Assembly (NCBI GenBank): GCA_002633005.1
Contig: NMRA01000137.1
Coordinates: forward strand, 620,001 to 684,000
DNA length: 64,000 nucleotides
Source of the DNA: Phoronis australis
Taxonomy: Eukaryota; Phoronida; Phoronidae
Direction: 5' to 3'
Each line of letters begins with the position of its first letter. Positions within the stretch are counted from its first letter, which is position 1. Under the pieces are notes generated by a model, which was not told the origin of the DNA, made no database searches, and was given only the letters and a program-made list of their open reading frames with translations. Both the position numbers and the translations under genes were made by a program. Below, piece by piece: positions 25,901-38,220 of the stretch.

Positions 25901-27330
25901 AACCAGCAAACACACCTGACTTGGAATCATTTCCTTTCTCCACCAAGAGATGGCACCACTATATGCTCCATCTGCTGACCTGTGCCCTGACAGGCTGGAT
26001 AAAAACCAACAGGTTTGCCAATGAATGGCGTTTGTAGAGTGACATTTTGTCTATCAAGACTCTTGTTTTCTGTGGGGGACTGTTGTGTGTCATTCCAGTT
26101 TTAAACGACCAATTCTAAATACTCTTCTTGCTTGCTTTTTGCTGTTGTTGGGGAAAATGCAAATTGTTTTTGTTGTATAGTGGTTTGTTATGGGATGTTG
26201 ACCTTTTGATAAAAAACATTCTTAACAAAAGTTGACCACAGGGCTTGAATGTTTATAAACATTAAACACCATGCTTTTATTGGGCTAACATTGTTTTTAT
26301 ATCGAATCTTTGTAAACCGCAGCTAATGCCAAAGCCGTGTTACTATGAGTTTTGAGTTAAAACACTACAAATTTGCTTTCTTTTGAAAATGAACAGAATT
26401 TAAACAAGGGAAGTTTATTGCTAGGCAGGTTTTACGACTACATTTACCTCAATAACTTTGTCTTGCGATGTCAGGAAGTTAAGTATTTGCAGAATTTTGA
26501 AGATGTCTTTTTTTGCCAAATTCAGGCACTTGTACAAATTACTTGTCTTTTCCAAGCATACTGTATTATTGTAAATTCTTGTAGACAGACTTTAAAGCAC
26601 TTAATAGGTTTAATGTATCCTGAAGTTGCTGACTTCCTGAATCCTTATTATTTGCCATATTTGATTGTTTTTGACTGTTTGGAACTGAAATTGATTTGAT
26701 GAGTTTTCAATTTTGAATTTATTCCTATCGGCTAAATTGAGCTCATTGCCATTTGCTTGGTAGTGTTTCAGATTTTTGCGGGTACACCGATAAAAAATTT
26801 CTGCAGTTATTGTTAGAGAATTCTAGGACAAATCACTTAGGGAATTTTTTATGCCTACCTGGATCACGGATCATCGTTCACTTTGTATAACATATGAAAA
26901 TTCTGTTTGATAAATTGAGTTTCAACCATCTTAGAATTGCTAAATTCAGCAAATTCTAGCAAATTTAATCAGGAGCTTAGTTCCATATACTGCACACCAG
27001 CTACCAATGGTGCAACAGAGATAGACATATCAAAAGATGCCAAATATAACATTCAATTAAAAATGCATGAAAATATCTGTCAAATCACCATCTCCATTTT
27101 ACTCCTTATTATTCACATGCTTAAGGGGTTACTCTGACATTTCACTCAATAATGGTTAAAAGTCTTGCATGTTTCTCTTCAACTCCAAACCGTTCCATCA
27201 GGAAGGGACATGTTTCTATAAATAGACAAGTGCACCATCTGTGGACCACATTCTTTACCGGCAGGACATGCTGTTTGATTTTGGTGTCGTTGCTGATTGT
27301 TAATCACAATGATGGATGAGGGGCAGAATG
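23000..27330. other. Intronic stretch without a supported gene
   Basis: No element or exon recognised. 24620-24860 is GC- and CpG-richer (CTGGCGCCACGGCGGATG and neighbours) but has no splice site or frame that would make it an exon. Confidence 0.55.
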
Positions 27331-27927
27331 GTGAATGTTGGCCAATTCCCCTTTTGTCCACTGACGTCACACGCATGCTGGCGCCCCCAGTGGAGGCCCT
27401 GAGAACTCGTAAATAAACCGAGTTCATGAACCCGGTAGTATCCACTGGCAGCCTAGCAACGACCGAGCCAAGCTGGCGAACAGACTGGTATTTATTGTGG
27501 GACGTTGAGTATCATTTTTTTTCTAAAAACATAATGCATGGTATATAATAATGAATGGTATATAGTATCAATTAATTATGATTGAGAGATTCCTTTTTAG
27601 TCGAACGTAAACGAGGCTATTTCGCGTGGGGATAAAACTTTGGCATTGCCGTGTGTAACACAGAAGAACATTTGGATGGTGTTGCAGGATCGCGAGAATG
27701 AATATTCCAATTTTCTTAATTTATTGGAACAATATTAATTTTCTGAGAGGTATGACATGCAACATTATTTTAAAAACACACTAAAACATAGCGACTCTGG
27801 AAAAATCATAAAAAATACTTTAACCACAGTCGCCAGCATGCTTGTTTACGAGTTCTCAGGGCCTCCACTGGGGGCGCCAGCATGCGTGTGACGTCAGTGG
27901 ACAAAAGGGGAATTGGCCAACATTCAC
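27331..27927. mobile_element. Foldback structure with 83-bp identical arms
   Basis: 27331-27413 and 27845-27927 are exact reverse complements over 83 bp, with no mismatch and 431 bp between them. The arms are GC-rich and hold TGACGTCA, GCATGC and CTGGCGCCCCCAGTGGAG. Identity stops sharply at both edges. No target duplication is obvious, so it may be a foldback transposon, a recent inverted duplication or an assembly effect. An open frame on the minus strand (27179-27445) crosses one arm and looks accidental. Confidence 0.75.
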
Positions 27928-27958
27928 TAAATAGGTGCTTAGGATACAACATCAGCAT

Positions 27959-28017
27959 GGGCATAGGAGGTAGGTGGCTATAACCCCCCCGCTTATTTCA
28001 GTGCTGAGCTGCCCATG
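27959..28017. repeat. Third copy of the GC-rich palindromic repeat
   Basis: GGTAGGTGGCTATAACCCCC then TTATTTCAGTGCTGAGCTGC and CCATG match the layout of the units at 49054-49191. It starts only about 30 bp beyond the right arm of the 83-bp inverted repeat. Confidence 0.65.
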
Positions 28018-28145
28018 TACATAGTCTTTTGCCAGCTTAAATGTAAATTGAAACTCAGTAATCATGGTATAATACAAATGATAATTAATAAGTAAGAATT
28101 AAATCTGTAGTGGTAGCTGCATTGGTTATATGCAATAATCACATT

Positions 28146-28216
28146 AAAAACTCTTCTACAGCACAGTAGAAAAGTGATTTTAAAACTCTTCTACAGCACA
28201 GTAGAAAAGTGATTTT
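28146..28216 (+). repeat. Tandem duplication, two units of 35 bp
   Basis: The unit around CTCTTCTACAGCACAGTAGA followed by AAAGTGATTTT is repeated with period 35 and no mismatch. Each unit holds the small hairpin TTCTAC / GTAGAA. Confidence 0.95.
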
Positions 28217-28261
28217 TGTACTTCTTAGCTAAGCTCGATTTCAAGAATTTCCCTGCTTGAT

Positions 28262-28355
28262 AGTAATTACCAGTAATTACGCTGTTAACAGAATTAGCTG
28301 TTGTGACTGGAAAACGGTATTTTGTCTGATCATTTTTGTCTTGTAGTGTACACGG
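28262..28355 (+). repeat. Dispersed repeat pair, member 2
   Basis: AGAATTAGCTGTTGTGACTG, CGGTATTTTGTCTGATCATT and TTGTCTTGTAGTGTACACGG parallel the blocks at 7640-7735, in the same orientation. Confidence 0.6.
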
Positions 28356-28627
28356 AATCCTATATTGGTGAAATTTTAATGTATCACAAGTGTATTTTAC
28401 CTTGAAGATTGTGAATATCAGTGGAAAACTGCAGTTGTTTAATAAGCAACACATATGGATGATCCATTATTAATCCGTTACCTTTTGGCGCAAATAATAT
28501 CCAATTCGCTAATGATATCCAACATGCGACTCTTAAATAATGTATAAGCAGGCTACAACCGACACCACTGTATGTATGCGATGAAATAAAATGTCTGTTG
28601 ACACTGGTTGTTAACATCTTTTCTCAT

Positions 28628-28930
28628 TGATGAGAATGTAAAATTTGTAAAATTTTAGTGCACAAATCTTGTGTGAAAGCATCATCTTTTGTTCAGAGGA
28701 TTTTACTTACGATAGAATCTCACCAACTTCAGAGAAAAATATTTTCCAAAACTTGTCTTTTTTCATTTTATCAACAGCTTCTGACGTTGTTACAAATGTC
28801 AACAATTTGTCAGAACCATCATTGTCTGGTGGTAGCAATGATGAAAATTTTCAAAAATTTTAAAGCACATATTTGGTGTAACTTATCTTTTATGAAACTC
28901 ACTTGTCAGCCAACAGTGCGATTTTACCAT
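28628..28930 (+). mobile_element. Family A MITE copy
   Basis: Contains the internal block GACGTTGTTACAAATGTC, a TGGTGGTAGCAATGATG block, TTTGGTGTAACTTATC and the right end CACTTGTCAGCCAACAGTGC followed by GATTTTACCAT. The left boundary is approximate. Confidence 0.6.
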
Positions 28931-28999
28931 ATTTAAACTTCTTAAATCTGCATTTTGTCCTGTTTACCTGGCTAAAAACAAAAGTCAAATAAGGCCTTC

Positions 29000-31900
29000 A
29001 ACTCTTAAAACATCAGCTTCGTTATACTCCTTAGCATGCTATTTCCTTTGATGCAATAGAAATGGAATTCCATCGCTGTAAGAAATATGAAACCGATGTT
29101 ACATGAGTAGGCCTAATTCAATTTTCGTTTTTAACTAGTTAAATAAAAGGCAAAATGCAGCTTAAAGTTACAGTTGCATGTAATTCTCAGAAAACTAAAT
29201 GATTGATCACGTTTTCTGTGTTTGTGTTAATAAGCTTCATATTGATAACCATTAAAACGCTTGATTCGACAGGGGCTTTTGATAATTACATCAAAACTCA
29301 ATTTCAAGTCAAATGTGACTTAAAATATCAATGCAATGAATATTTATTGAATTAATAGTGAGTCACCAAATTGTTGTTGCGTTTAAGTTGTAAATACCAG
29401 TTCATTTGTCTTGAAGTCTTCCCTGATACAAAACACAACACAATTAGCAAGTTTTATTTGCCCAGTTACAAGTCACAAATGCAGAGCCATTTCTTTGTCT
29501 CTTCTCCCACTGAGACTAGTGATGAGGCATCTGACTGGTCTTTGGTTGGTTTAATGGAGGTCTTTGTTTTATTTAAATTATCATATGTTTTGTAATGCTC
29601 TTGCCATGGAGTTGATCATAAGCCATAAGGCAATTAAATGCTGTGGTTCTTGTATATTTGCCTTTGTCAGTTTGAAGAGTCATCGTTGTATGAAGGTATC
29701 TGTTGATGAAAAAGAAATCCAAGGTAGATTAAAAACTTCACGGAATATTGGACATTGAAGTTGCCGTCTTCCTGTTGTGAGGTCCCGCATTGTGTGGTTT
29801 GGAAAGCCTCGAAAAAATATCTTCAAACAGGCAATGAGAAGGGTGAAAATCAATGTTGCGTGGACTGTCTGTGGTTGCAATGTGATGCAGGGGTGTGCAC
29901 TCAGTTGATTCTTCATAGCTCTGATTAAAGGATTTCACAAGGTATGTTGGAAGGAGGCATGTTGGTAGGCACATGGTAAACTGCCATTCTTCACGAAAAG
30001 TTGCTTCTCAGGAATCAGCATTCTTCAAGTTTCTGTTGTTGGCTGCTCCTAGATTGTGCACCTACGTAACCATGTGTGATTCTGGTTTGTGAAAGGAAAA
30101 TTTGTTTTGCAATAATATTGCTAAGTCTCACCAATTTAAGACACAGTGTGGCAGACATTGTAAGTTTTGTTCATTCATTTTTTCGTAAAAGATCAATAGC
30201 AACAAATAAATGCATAATCATGTTAAAGTTCCATACCATCATTGCCAACAGACAAATGTTTTGAGAATTGGGAAAATTTTGAAATATTCAGTTTTGATGC
30301 TTTGTTTTGTCCAAAATTGGTGAAATGTTTCTGTAAACCTATTAGAATTGTTACTCCTCATCGCGATTCCTCATGGTTTGTGCTGTGGATTTGACATTGT
30401 CAGAACCTGATATCATTTGTGGAGATAATGGGTAAGTGCAGGAAGATTTCTGTTGGTGGTTAGTGGACAGATCTCTTCCAGTGTCTTTACTGTCTAGACA
30501 ATCATTCCCGCCCCCATACCTGTGGGAATTTCAGACTGAAGTCATTCCTCTTTTCTTGAGTGTCCTCAGCTTAGTTAAATTGTGTTTTTGTTTTAACTTG
30601 ATGGTTCTTCAGCTCAGCATTTCCGACTGGTAATTGTTGAGACAGAGAACTCATAATCTCAGCATAATAAAGACTCTAAAAATGATTGATGCCATATTTG
30701 TCATAGATGATGAATGCTCCAAATTACTGAACAGTGTTCTGCCAGAAGATCAGTGCACTGCTGCCAGGTAGCGCTACTTACTGTATGAGTCATACATCGT
30801 CTGCTACTGTCACCAAGGCATCATTTGAACGTTTTAGGAACACTCCTCCAATATTGCTGGTAGCTCTTGAGATGCATAGTGTAGGCAGACATAAGCTTTT
30901 CTACAGGATCACTATAACAATAGACCCTTATAGAAAATAAACTGTAAACTAGTATTTGTGGAATTGTGCTTGCATTAAACACTTGAGACATAGATGTGCA
31001 TTGACTGTCTGAGTTATTCTTGCCATCCACATATTGTTTAACAAACAATAACCCAAGGCTAATAAAATTCAACACATGTCTCTTAATTGCAATATGATCT
31101 AAACAATTATATTGTGTTACAGGAAACTGACAGTTGCAGTTAACATTATCAAGAGGTTGTAAATTGAAAACCTCTACTGATGAGAAAGCCTTGCTTTTCC
31201 TAAACTGAAGAATAAGCACAAACTATTTCTCATGGTAATTTATCTTGGCTTATTTTGGAAAACTTTTGGTTTGCAGTTTTAGGTTCAAACCAGTTGTCAC
31301 TATTTTTTACCTTGTGTAGAAAACCGGGTTTAAGTCGTTACTTAAAAACTGGTTATTGTTTTCAATAAAACAGATATTTGTCTTATCACTAATTAAAAAG
31401 CTTTTTGCCGATTGTTAGTTTCTGAAGTTGTTTTGCATTGTGTTTGTTTCACATTCAGTCAAAATGCTGTTTCTTGTATAACTATTAAACATCTTGAACT
31501 TGGTATGATCTATCAAAAAACGAAACTAATATCCTTAACTGGTGGAACTGATAATTTTTTCTTTAGTGCATGATACAATGAGCTAATTGTTACTTCGACC
31601 AGACGGGATTCAGTTGTCAGTATCTGTTTTCTTCTTTGCATTACGATTTAATTATAAGGTGGCTGTAAAGCTAGCCAGTTCTCTAAAACAAAAACCAGAA
31701 ACCAGATACGAACGAGAATAAATCAATACCTCATTCCTGTGTGCATTGAATGTGGATCACTCCGCACAGATTCCAGGTGGTAGTTAGCAAGTTTGCATCT
31801 CTCCACTAATTGGCAGGTGTCATACATTGTTGCTGGTTGTGTATTAGACAAGTTGGCCTGTGGAAGGTATGTAGGTTTACAAAGAACACTGGTTGTAATG

Positions 31901-34500
31901 TAGCTTTTTTGATGTGAGATTGGACCTCAGAACTGAATTTACTGATGTTTACTTCATTGCCTTATATGCCTTTATTCAGGGCTGTGCACCTTTTAAGAAA
32001 TTTTTTACATGTGTGTCTCATGTGTCTGGCATTTTGGCACAAAATCCTATGCTTTGCTTATTAAAGGTTGTTAATTTTTACTTCTTAAAACTGGGTGTTT
32101 GTCATGTTTGAGATACTTTACATAGTTTTTGTTCAATTGGATTCTTGTCATTGTCTACCAAATTTCTAATGCAAAAGTCAAGTTACGTTCACTTACGCAA
32201 AAACTTTTCTTCTGTTTTAAGTGTATTCCATGTAATGGGCTTGTCTGTAATCATAGATATAGACACTGGTTTACATATATCTGGGTGTGCCTTGTGCAGT
32301 TCTATTGTTAGAACTCTGCCTTTATGAATGCTTGATTTTCAAATTTTCTCTCATAAATCTTGATTCGTGGCTAGATAACATGCACGTCACAATATTTTTT
32401 TGTGACTGTATGAAAAGTGTTCATTGTAATTAGTGCTTGAAAGATGTTTTTAATAGTTATCGATTGATGTTATTTCCTTTCTAAATTATTAAAACAGTAA
32501 AGGTTGGTGCAACTTTCAGCGTCTGTTTGGTAATAGATGACTGAAATTTGGTCTTCAGCTCCACACCACTATTTTTGAAAAGTAACTAAATCTCACTCTA
32601 TCAAAAGTGCAGTCTCTGATAATACACATAGCTGATAGTTACTGAGAGAAACTCTATGAATTGTTTCTAGACTGCAATGTGCTCATAATTACTTGGCTAA
32701 AACTTTTTTCAGCAACTGTGAAGTGATAGCATAGCACCAAATTTCTGTCTGACGTCTAAAGTCACTTCATCAAACAGATCCCTGGTTTCGCTTTCCCATT
32801 AGCTATTAACCCTATCAAAGCTCCATCGCAACTTCCTGAACCTTTCCAACTAACCCCTCTCTGCTAGTGACATTGGAGTTACCACTAGTTCTCTAGATTA
32901 AACACCAGATGGCGTTGTTAAGTTGTGCCCTCCATTAAGTACACGTACTGCACGTTTCTGACTCGTGCCATTACTGCCATCAGAGCGGAGTTAACCTTAC
33001 CAGTTGCCAAATGTAGTGGAGTTCGGCAACTCCTCAGTGTAGTCTTCCTATTTGGAAAGGTTTTGCAGTAGCTGTTTAAGTCCACGAGTTTCGCTGTCCC
33101 TTTTACCGAAAGTCTACAAAATGGGAAAGCTAACAGTGATTGCAGTTCTTCAACAAAATCTGTGACATAAGTGTCCGTCTCGTTTTTAAACTATTTTTAA
33201 CCTAATGTGTTGATATCTTTTTACATGCTATTTCCTTTGGTTTTTGTCCTGTATCGATTGTTTCCATTTGTGTATAGGCATTCAGTGTACTATCACACCT
33301 TATCCAAATAAAGCTCAGTAATTAATATGGCCGTCAATAAAACGCACAAAGAAACGATGGCCAAATATCTGCCATGTGTAAAAAATAATCCCACACTTCT
33401 AAAAGTTCAATTTGCCCAGGTGTTTGTTTTGCGGCTAATTCATGCTCTTAGTTTTCAGCCTCTCTGGACATTTTTAGTTGAAGAACTAAGCCGGTTGCTG
33501 TGCAAATCTCTGATTAACCTCCAACTTGCTACAAGCACAGAATAGAGTATTTAATCCTCTTAAAATTTGTTTTCTCATGGCTAGACCATGATTCACACAT
33601 AGAGAGCGCTTACCTTTGATATTTTCCGTTTTCTGCCTGTGGTGATGCAAATATTTTTGTAGTTATTTATCTCATTAGCACTGGTCTGCTGTAACCAGAT
33701 TCCTGTATCACTCAGCTATCAGACTCTATTATTTCCTATTGTGTACTGATGCCATGGCAACGGTTTTAAACCTCTGCTGTCTAATGTTTCACAATGTTCT
33801 TCCATTGTCTCTTTGAGGACTGTTAGGTAACTCTTGATTTATACATAGGCCTAGATTGAACAGAGATCATACCTTAATATTCAAATAACAAATGATGCTT
33901 AATTTCTTTGGCACTATAGTGTGGCCATATTTTTGTCTTTGGTCATTTTCCTGTTTTTGGTAGTGAACATTTCTTTCAGACATACTGGCTTGATAGTGTC
34001 ATTTTTGACCATATTTTGCTCTTAAAGCTGCTACATTTCTCTCAAAAAGTTAGATTTACAGTGCAAATCAATTCTATACTGGTCTAGACTCATTGCTCAG
34101 GTTAGATTTAATTTCTGAACTAGCAAAAATTTGTCATTTCTAAACACCAGGATTTTGTTTCATGAATAGTGACTTCCACACCATTCAACTATTTCTGAAA
34201 GAAGATGAGTAAATCTCGAGAATATAAGCACAACAGTTAGTTGTTGAAATAATTTCTGTCAATTATTTCTATAGATCGAAACATGCTAATAATTACTTGG
34301 CTAACCCTGGCTTTTTCAGCAATTGTAAAGTAGGAGCAGAATACATAATTTCTGTTTTAGTCCCAAGTCACATTCATAAAACTGACACTTGGAATGTAAT
34401 GCCTTGCAAAGACTCCTTTTGTTCACCAACCACGATCTGAAGCATTAATTGTCTGCCAGGTCTTCCCAAATCCAGAAGTCGCTTCTTCCTCAAACAAGGA
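29000..34500. other. Intronic stretch without a supported gene
   Basis: AT-rich DNA. The only supported item is the short repeat at 32886-32920, within a moderately CpG-rich patch (32820-33120). Open frames here are short and of unlikely composition. Confidence 0.6.
32886..32920 (+). repeat. Short repeat carrying a CACCAGATGGCG motif, copy 2
   Basis: TAGTTCTCTA followed by GATTAAACACCAGATGGCGT and TGTT. See 9452-9486 for the inverted partner. The wider surroundings are only loosely similar. Confidence 0.6.
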
Positions 34501-34895
34501 GCAAGTTCTTGCAGCTGTGTGAAAAGGGAAATGGTCATAAGGCCCTTTCATATTGACTTAACTCCGGTCTGAGCGGAGCGTCGACGTAAACAGCGCAGTT
34601 AACTGGACCGTTCATACTGGCTTCGGTAGTTAATGACCATCGAAGTAAAGGGTTGGTGATGCTGACGTCATAGAAGTTATCGCAAGGTAGCGCTGCACGC
34701 TAAGATTTTTTTCATTGTGACAATTTGGAAATTTAAATGTGCTAAATGACATAAAACTCATTTTTAAATCGATTGGTTATCATTAAACCAAAAAATAAGT
34801 AGTTATTAGTGACAGCACTACTCTGTAACTGTTGACGATAACAGTGGCACCTGGCGATAACTTCGATTGGACCGGAGTTAAGCGTTCATACTGCA

Positions 34896-34915
34896 CCGCA
34901 GCGTCGACGCTGCGG
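34896..34915. repeat. Perfect 20-bp palindrome
   Basis: CCGCAGCGTC followed at once by its own reverse complement, GACGCTGCGG. It lies inside the foldback element at 34540-35067. Confidence 0.95.
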
Positions 34916-34963
34916 ACTTAAATCCACCTATTAACTGCGATGTTAACTGGAGCTCTTAACTGC

Positions 34964-35001
34964 GATCCAGGACCGGAGTTAAGATCCAGGACCGGAGTTA
35001 A
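34964..35001. repeat. 19-bp tandem duplication
   Basis: GATCCAGGACCGGAGTTAA occurs twice head to tail, with no mismatch, in the right arm of the foldback element. Confidence 0.95.
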
Positions 35002-35067
35002 GCGTTCATACTGACCGCAACTCCCCAAACCATCGACGCGTCGACGTTAGTATGAAAGGCCCTTTAA

Positions 35068-37770
35068 AAGTGAACGAGTGTCTGGTGAAATGTGGGTTTG
35101 TGGCAGGTTAAGAATAAATTTTTGTTGAGAAGTATGACAATGGCTTTCTGTCTGTCAGTGATATTGTATCGTTTTGATACAGCCGAGACAGTGAAAGGTG
35201 CTTTGTCACTAGGTGGCCATACAGTTTTAGCGTTCTTGGGTGGGGATTTACGTGCAGTGCATCATCATCATTATGCTGTCTAATTAGCTCTGTTGTGCTG
35301 AGGGATATTCAAATGATTTACACGAAAACGTCCAATGTCTGCCTCAAAATGTCTGTTAATGAGAAAAGTTGACTTTCAACCCCTGTCAGTTCGATCTGTC
35401 TTGTAAATCAGAATTTGAAATAGGGTCAAGCAATAGAGGCTTTCTTGCTGTCCCCAGACTAGAGAGTTGCATGTCAAACTTATGTTTTTAAGAGCATTAA
35501 CTGAAATCAGTTGCACTGAAAGTCTTCTTGAGAAATTGGTCGACTCTGTTGCTTGAAGACATTGCACATTATTACGCCAGTTTTTATCCTCCTCAGTCTC
35601 ACTCTAGATTTCCAGATTGGATTGGGCAACAACGCTGCACAACATGCAGGATTCAATGCCATTTAATTATTTCTTGGTCTCAGACTCACTGTGCCGATTA
35701 CAGGGTATTATCTATGATTTACACCACAAGATTTAGCCAATGCTCTTAATAATAATCAAAGGGGAATCCATCCGCTCTTTATCTTCGCTCTTTATCTGCA
35801 GTAACTGCTAGTCAGCTGCACATGCACTCCGGTTAGACTTAATATGTTTCTTCCAAAGCATGGGTGCAAGTTCCACATGTAGCCACTGGCAAGAGTCCCA
35901 TATACTGGTACTGATACTTGTTCAAAAAATTAGATCACATCCTCCTGGTATCCACACTTCACCTCTTCAGTCAACACCCAGTTTCACCAGGTCTACACCT
36001 GTTTTATTCCATCAATCCCTGTTGACACCCTGGCGTGGACAGCCAATACCAGTTGTATCCCAACTTTATGCAGGGGGCACTCACCCCTTGCCTCTCGATT
36101 GGGAAACGTGAGCGGAAATCAAGTTTATGGAGAACTTAAATTAAGCAAAAGTGCACATGTATCCAAGGGTTTTTATAAAAAAGTGACTGAACACTTAATT
36201 AAAAAATTTGGTCTTATGGCTCCCCATTTCACAACAGGTGAATAAAGATTTCAGCTATGTAAACTGCACATCCAACCTAGAAAAAGTATACTAATTATCT
36301 GGGCAACTACTTGTAATTAGTATATTCTTAGATACTTTGTATGTTTGCTACAGTAGGATTTAGTTATTTTTTAGAACTAGTTGTGTGGAGGATAAGACCT
36401 AATTACATGGAAAATCAGTCTTCATGACACTTACCTCAGGTGTAACATTAGCTAATTATGGTCTATACTTTGTCATTTTGTGACAGCTGTCAAAAAGTGT
36501 TGTTGTAATTGATTCCTAAGGAAGTACACGAGGCAATCATGCGCACCACATTATGGAATTAACTATTTTCGTGATTGTGAAGTGCAGGTAGTGGTACCTT
36601 GACCATACTAGTCTCAGTTAACAATGGGTTTCAGCTGAGCAATTAAAGCCAACAGGGTGGCTTCTAAGGCAATTTTGGGTTTCAAAAACATTATTAATGA
36701 AAAGTCCGCAGCATATTAATTAATACTCGTGGCATTGCATTCATTTACATCTGTGAGTCTTCATTGGAGGACGGTTAGCCAACAACAGCGAATTTGGAAA
36801 ATTTCGGGATATATGTTGAGCTGAATATGTGCGGTTTATACTGTAGAGTTCTGTACCTTGTCTGATTTGACGTCACGCCACCAGATGGCGTGAGTAGACC
36901 ATGAAAGTCCTATATTGATCAGTCGACTTTTTTGGATTTCTCGAAGTATGGAGTATATGAGTTGACGTTTACTTCTAATTATCCAGGAAGATTTAAGCCC
37001 AGTACAGTGCCATCTTAGATAACCATTGTTTTGGTTCAGGTTTTGATATGGCAGGTTAGTGATATTAATGATACTCTGTAAAACTATTGACTGAGTGGAG
37101 TTCGTTGACTGCCTCAAGAGTAAGATTCACCACCTTTAAGTTGATTTATTCCAGTTTAAGTGTTGGGATTTCGGCTTGACCTCCGTGGTTAGCCTTGGGT
37201 GTGATTTGAAACTTAATTTCAGTTTTAACTATAAAGTTTGCATTAGTGCATTTGCATGGTTTAAGAATGTATCTGTATGATGGTGATTGGGTGAGAGAAC
37301 TCATCTTGCACTTATTGTTAACAGTTAATAACATGATGTGTTTGCTTCTTATAGTAGGAACTTATCTAATTCATCCTAAAATAAAAATCGATTTTCAAAT
37401 TGATACGCAATTAAGTCGCATTAGTATTCAAAAGCAGTTTCCTATCCGCATTTTGATAATTTCTAAATGGACTAAAATTTGAATTTAGTGCCATAATCCT
37501 TTCACTTCCTATTGACGGCGATGCATGATTCATCATCAGAACGATTTAACATTGAAACAATGTAATTTCCCTGTCTGCTAATGCAAAGGGGAATTCAAAT
37601 TGTGCTCAGTCCAGACCACAGGTAACTGTTGTGGATTGTTGGTTACGATCCTTGTTTCTGCAATTGTGCGAGGATCATCATGGCTTTAAATCTGGAATTG
37701 CCGAGTTGTTAATGATTGTAAACTTATTTTGTCGTAATTGGATGGTTAATCATGGTATGTTGAAATGCTG
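35068..37770. other. Intronic stretch without a supported gene
   Basis: Nothing supported except a CTCF-core-like word at 36878-36890. 35520-36110 is less AT-rich, with open frames in several phases but no domain. Confidence 0.55.
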
Positions 37771-37779
37771 TGGTTCAGC

Positions 37780-37868
37780 AGTTATTTGGTGCTACTTATC
37801 TTTTATGAAAAATGAAAAAAATTCACTCAATGACAATATTTTGTCCTAAGTTAGTGTGATTTTACTGG
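37780..37868 (+). mobile_element. Family A MITE fragment, right end
   Basis: TTTGGTGCTACTTATCTTTT, then AATTCACTCAATGACAATAT, then TTTTGTCCTAAGTTAGTGTG and GATTTTACTGG: the right third of the element. Only 107 bp separate it from an inverted copy. Confidence 0.6.
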
Positions 37869-37974
37869 AAACCTAGAAGTATATCACTTCTTTTGAAAAA
37901 GGAAGTGAAAAAACAACATGCTTATAAAATATCATTTCTTGTGTTTTACTGCCTGCAAACATAATGCATTGCAG

Positions 37975-38220
37975 AAATTCTTACCTTATTAAGCACACAA
38001 TGTGGCTGACAAGTGAAGTTCCATTTTGTCAAATTTCTCCACAAAAGTAAGGAATAGAGAAATAGAGTCCATTGCTAGCATGGTTTGTACTGTGTCTCGA
38101 TGTTGAAAAACGACATTCAGTGAGATATACATTATTTGGTAGGTAAGTAATGTACTTTTGAAAAATGAAAAAATGATAGATTTGACAATTGTTTTGGTGC
38201 AAAGTAACGGGAAACTATAC
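37975..38220 (-). mobile_element. Family A MITE copy, inverted
   Basis: Begins TTCTTACCTTATTAAGCACA and continues CAATGTGGCTGACAAGTGAA. GAAAAATGAAAAAATGATAG and GACAATTGTTTTGGTGC mark the other end. Together with 37780-37868 it forms a tail-to-tail pair that could fold back on itself. Confidence 0.65.

Larger units (their letters stand above)
34540..35067. mobile_element. GC-rich foldback (TIR) element, about 525 bp
   Basis: The left end reads AAGGCCCTTTCATATTGAC. The right end in reverse reads AAGGGCCTTTCATACTAAC. Subterminal blocks (TTAACTCCGGTC, CGTCGACG, GTTCATACTG) recur inverted in both arms. There is a perfect 20-bp palindrome at 34896-34915 and a 19-bp direct duplication at 34964-35001. 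CpG is far denser than in the surroundings. TAA occurs at both borders, which would suit a PIF/Harbinger-type insertion, but the superfamily is not certain. There is no open frame of note. Confidence 0.7.

Noticed and set aside
27179-27445. 88-codon minus-strand frame across the inverted repeat
   Set aside because: Its reading depends on the repeat arm and shows no domain.
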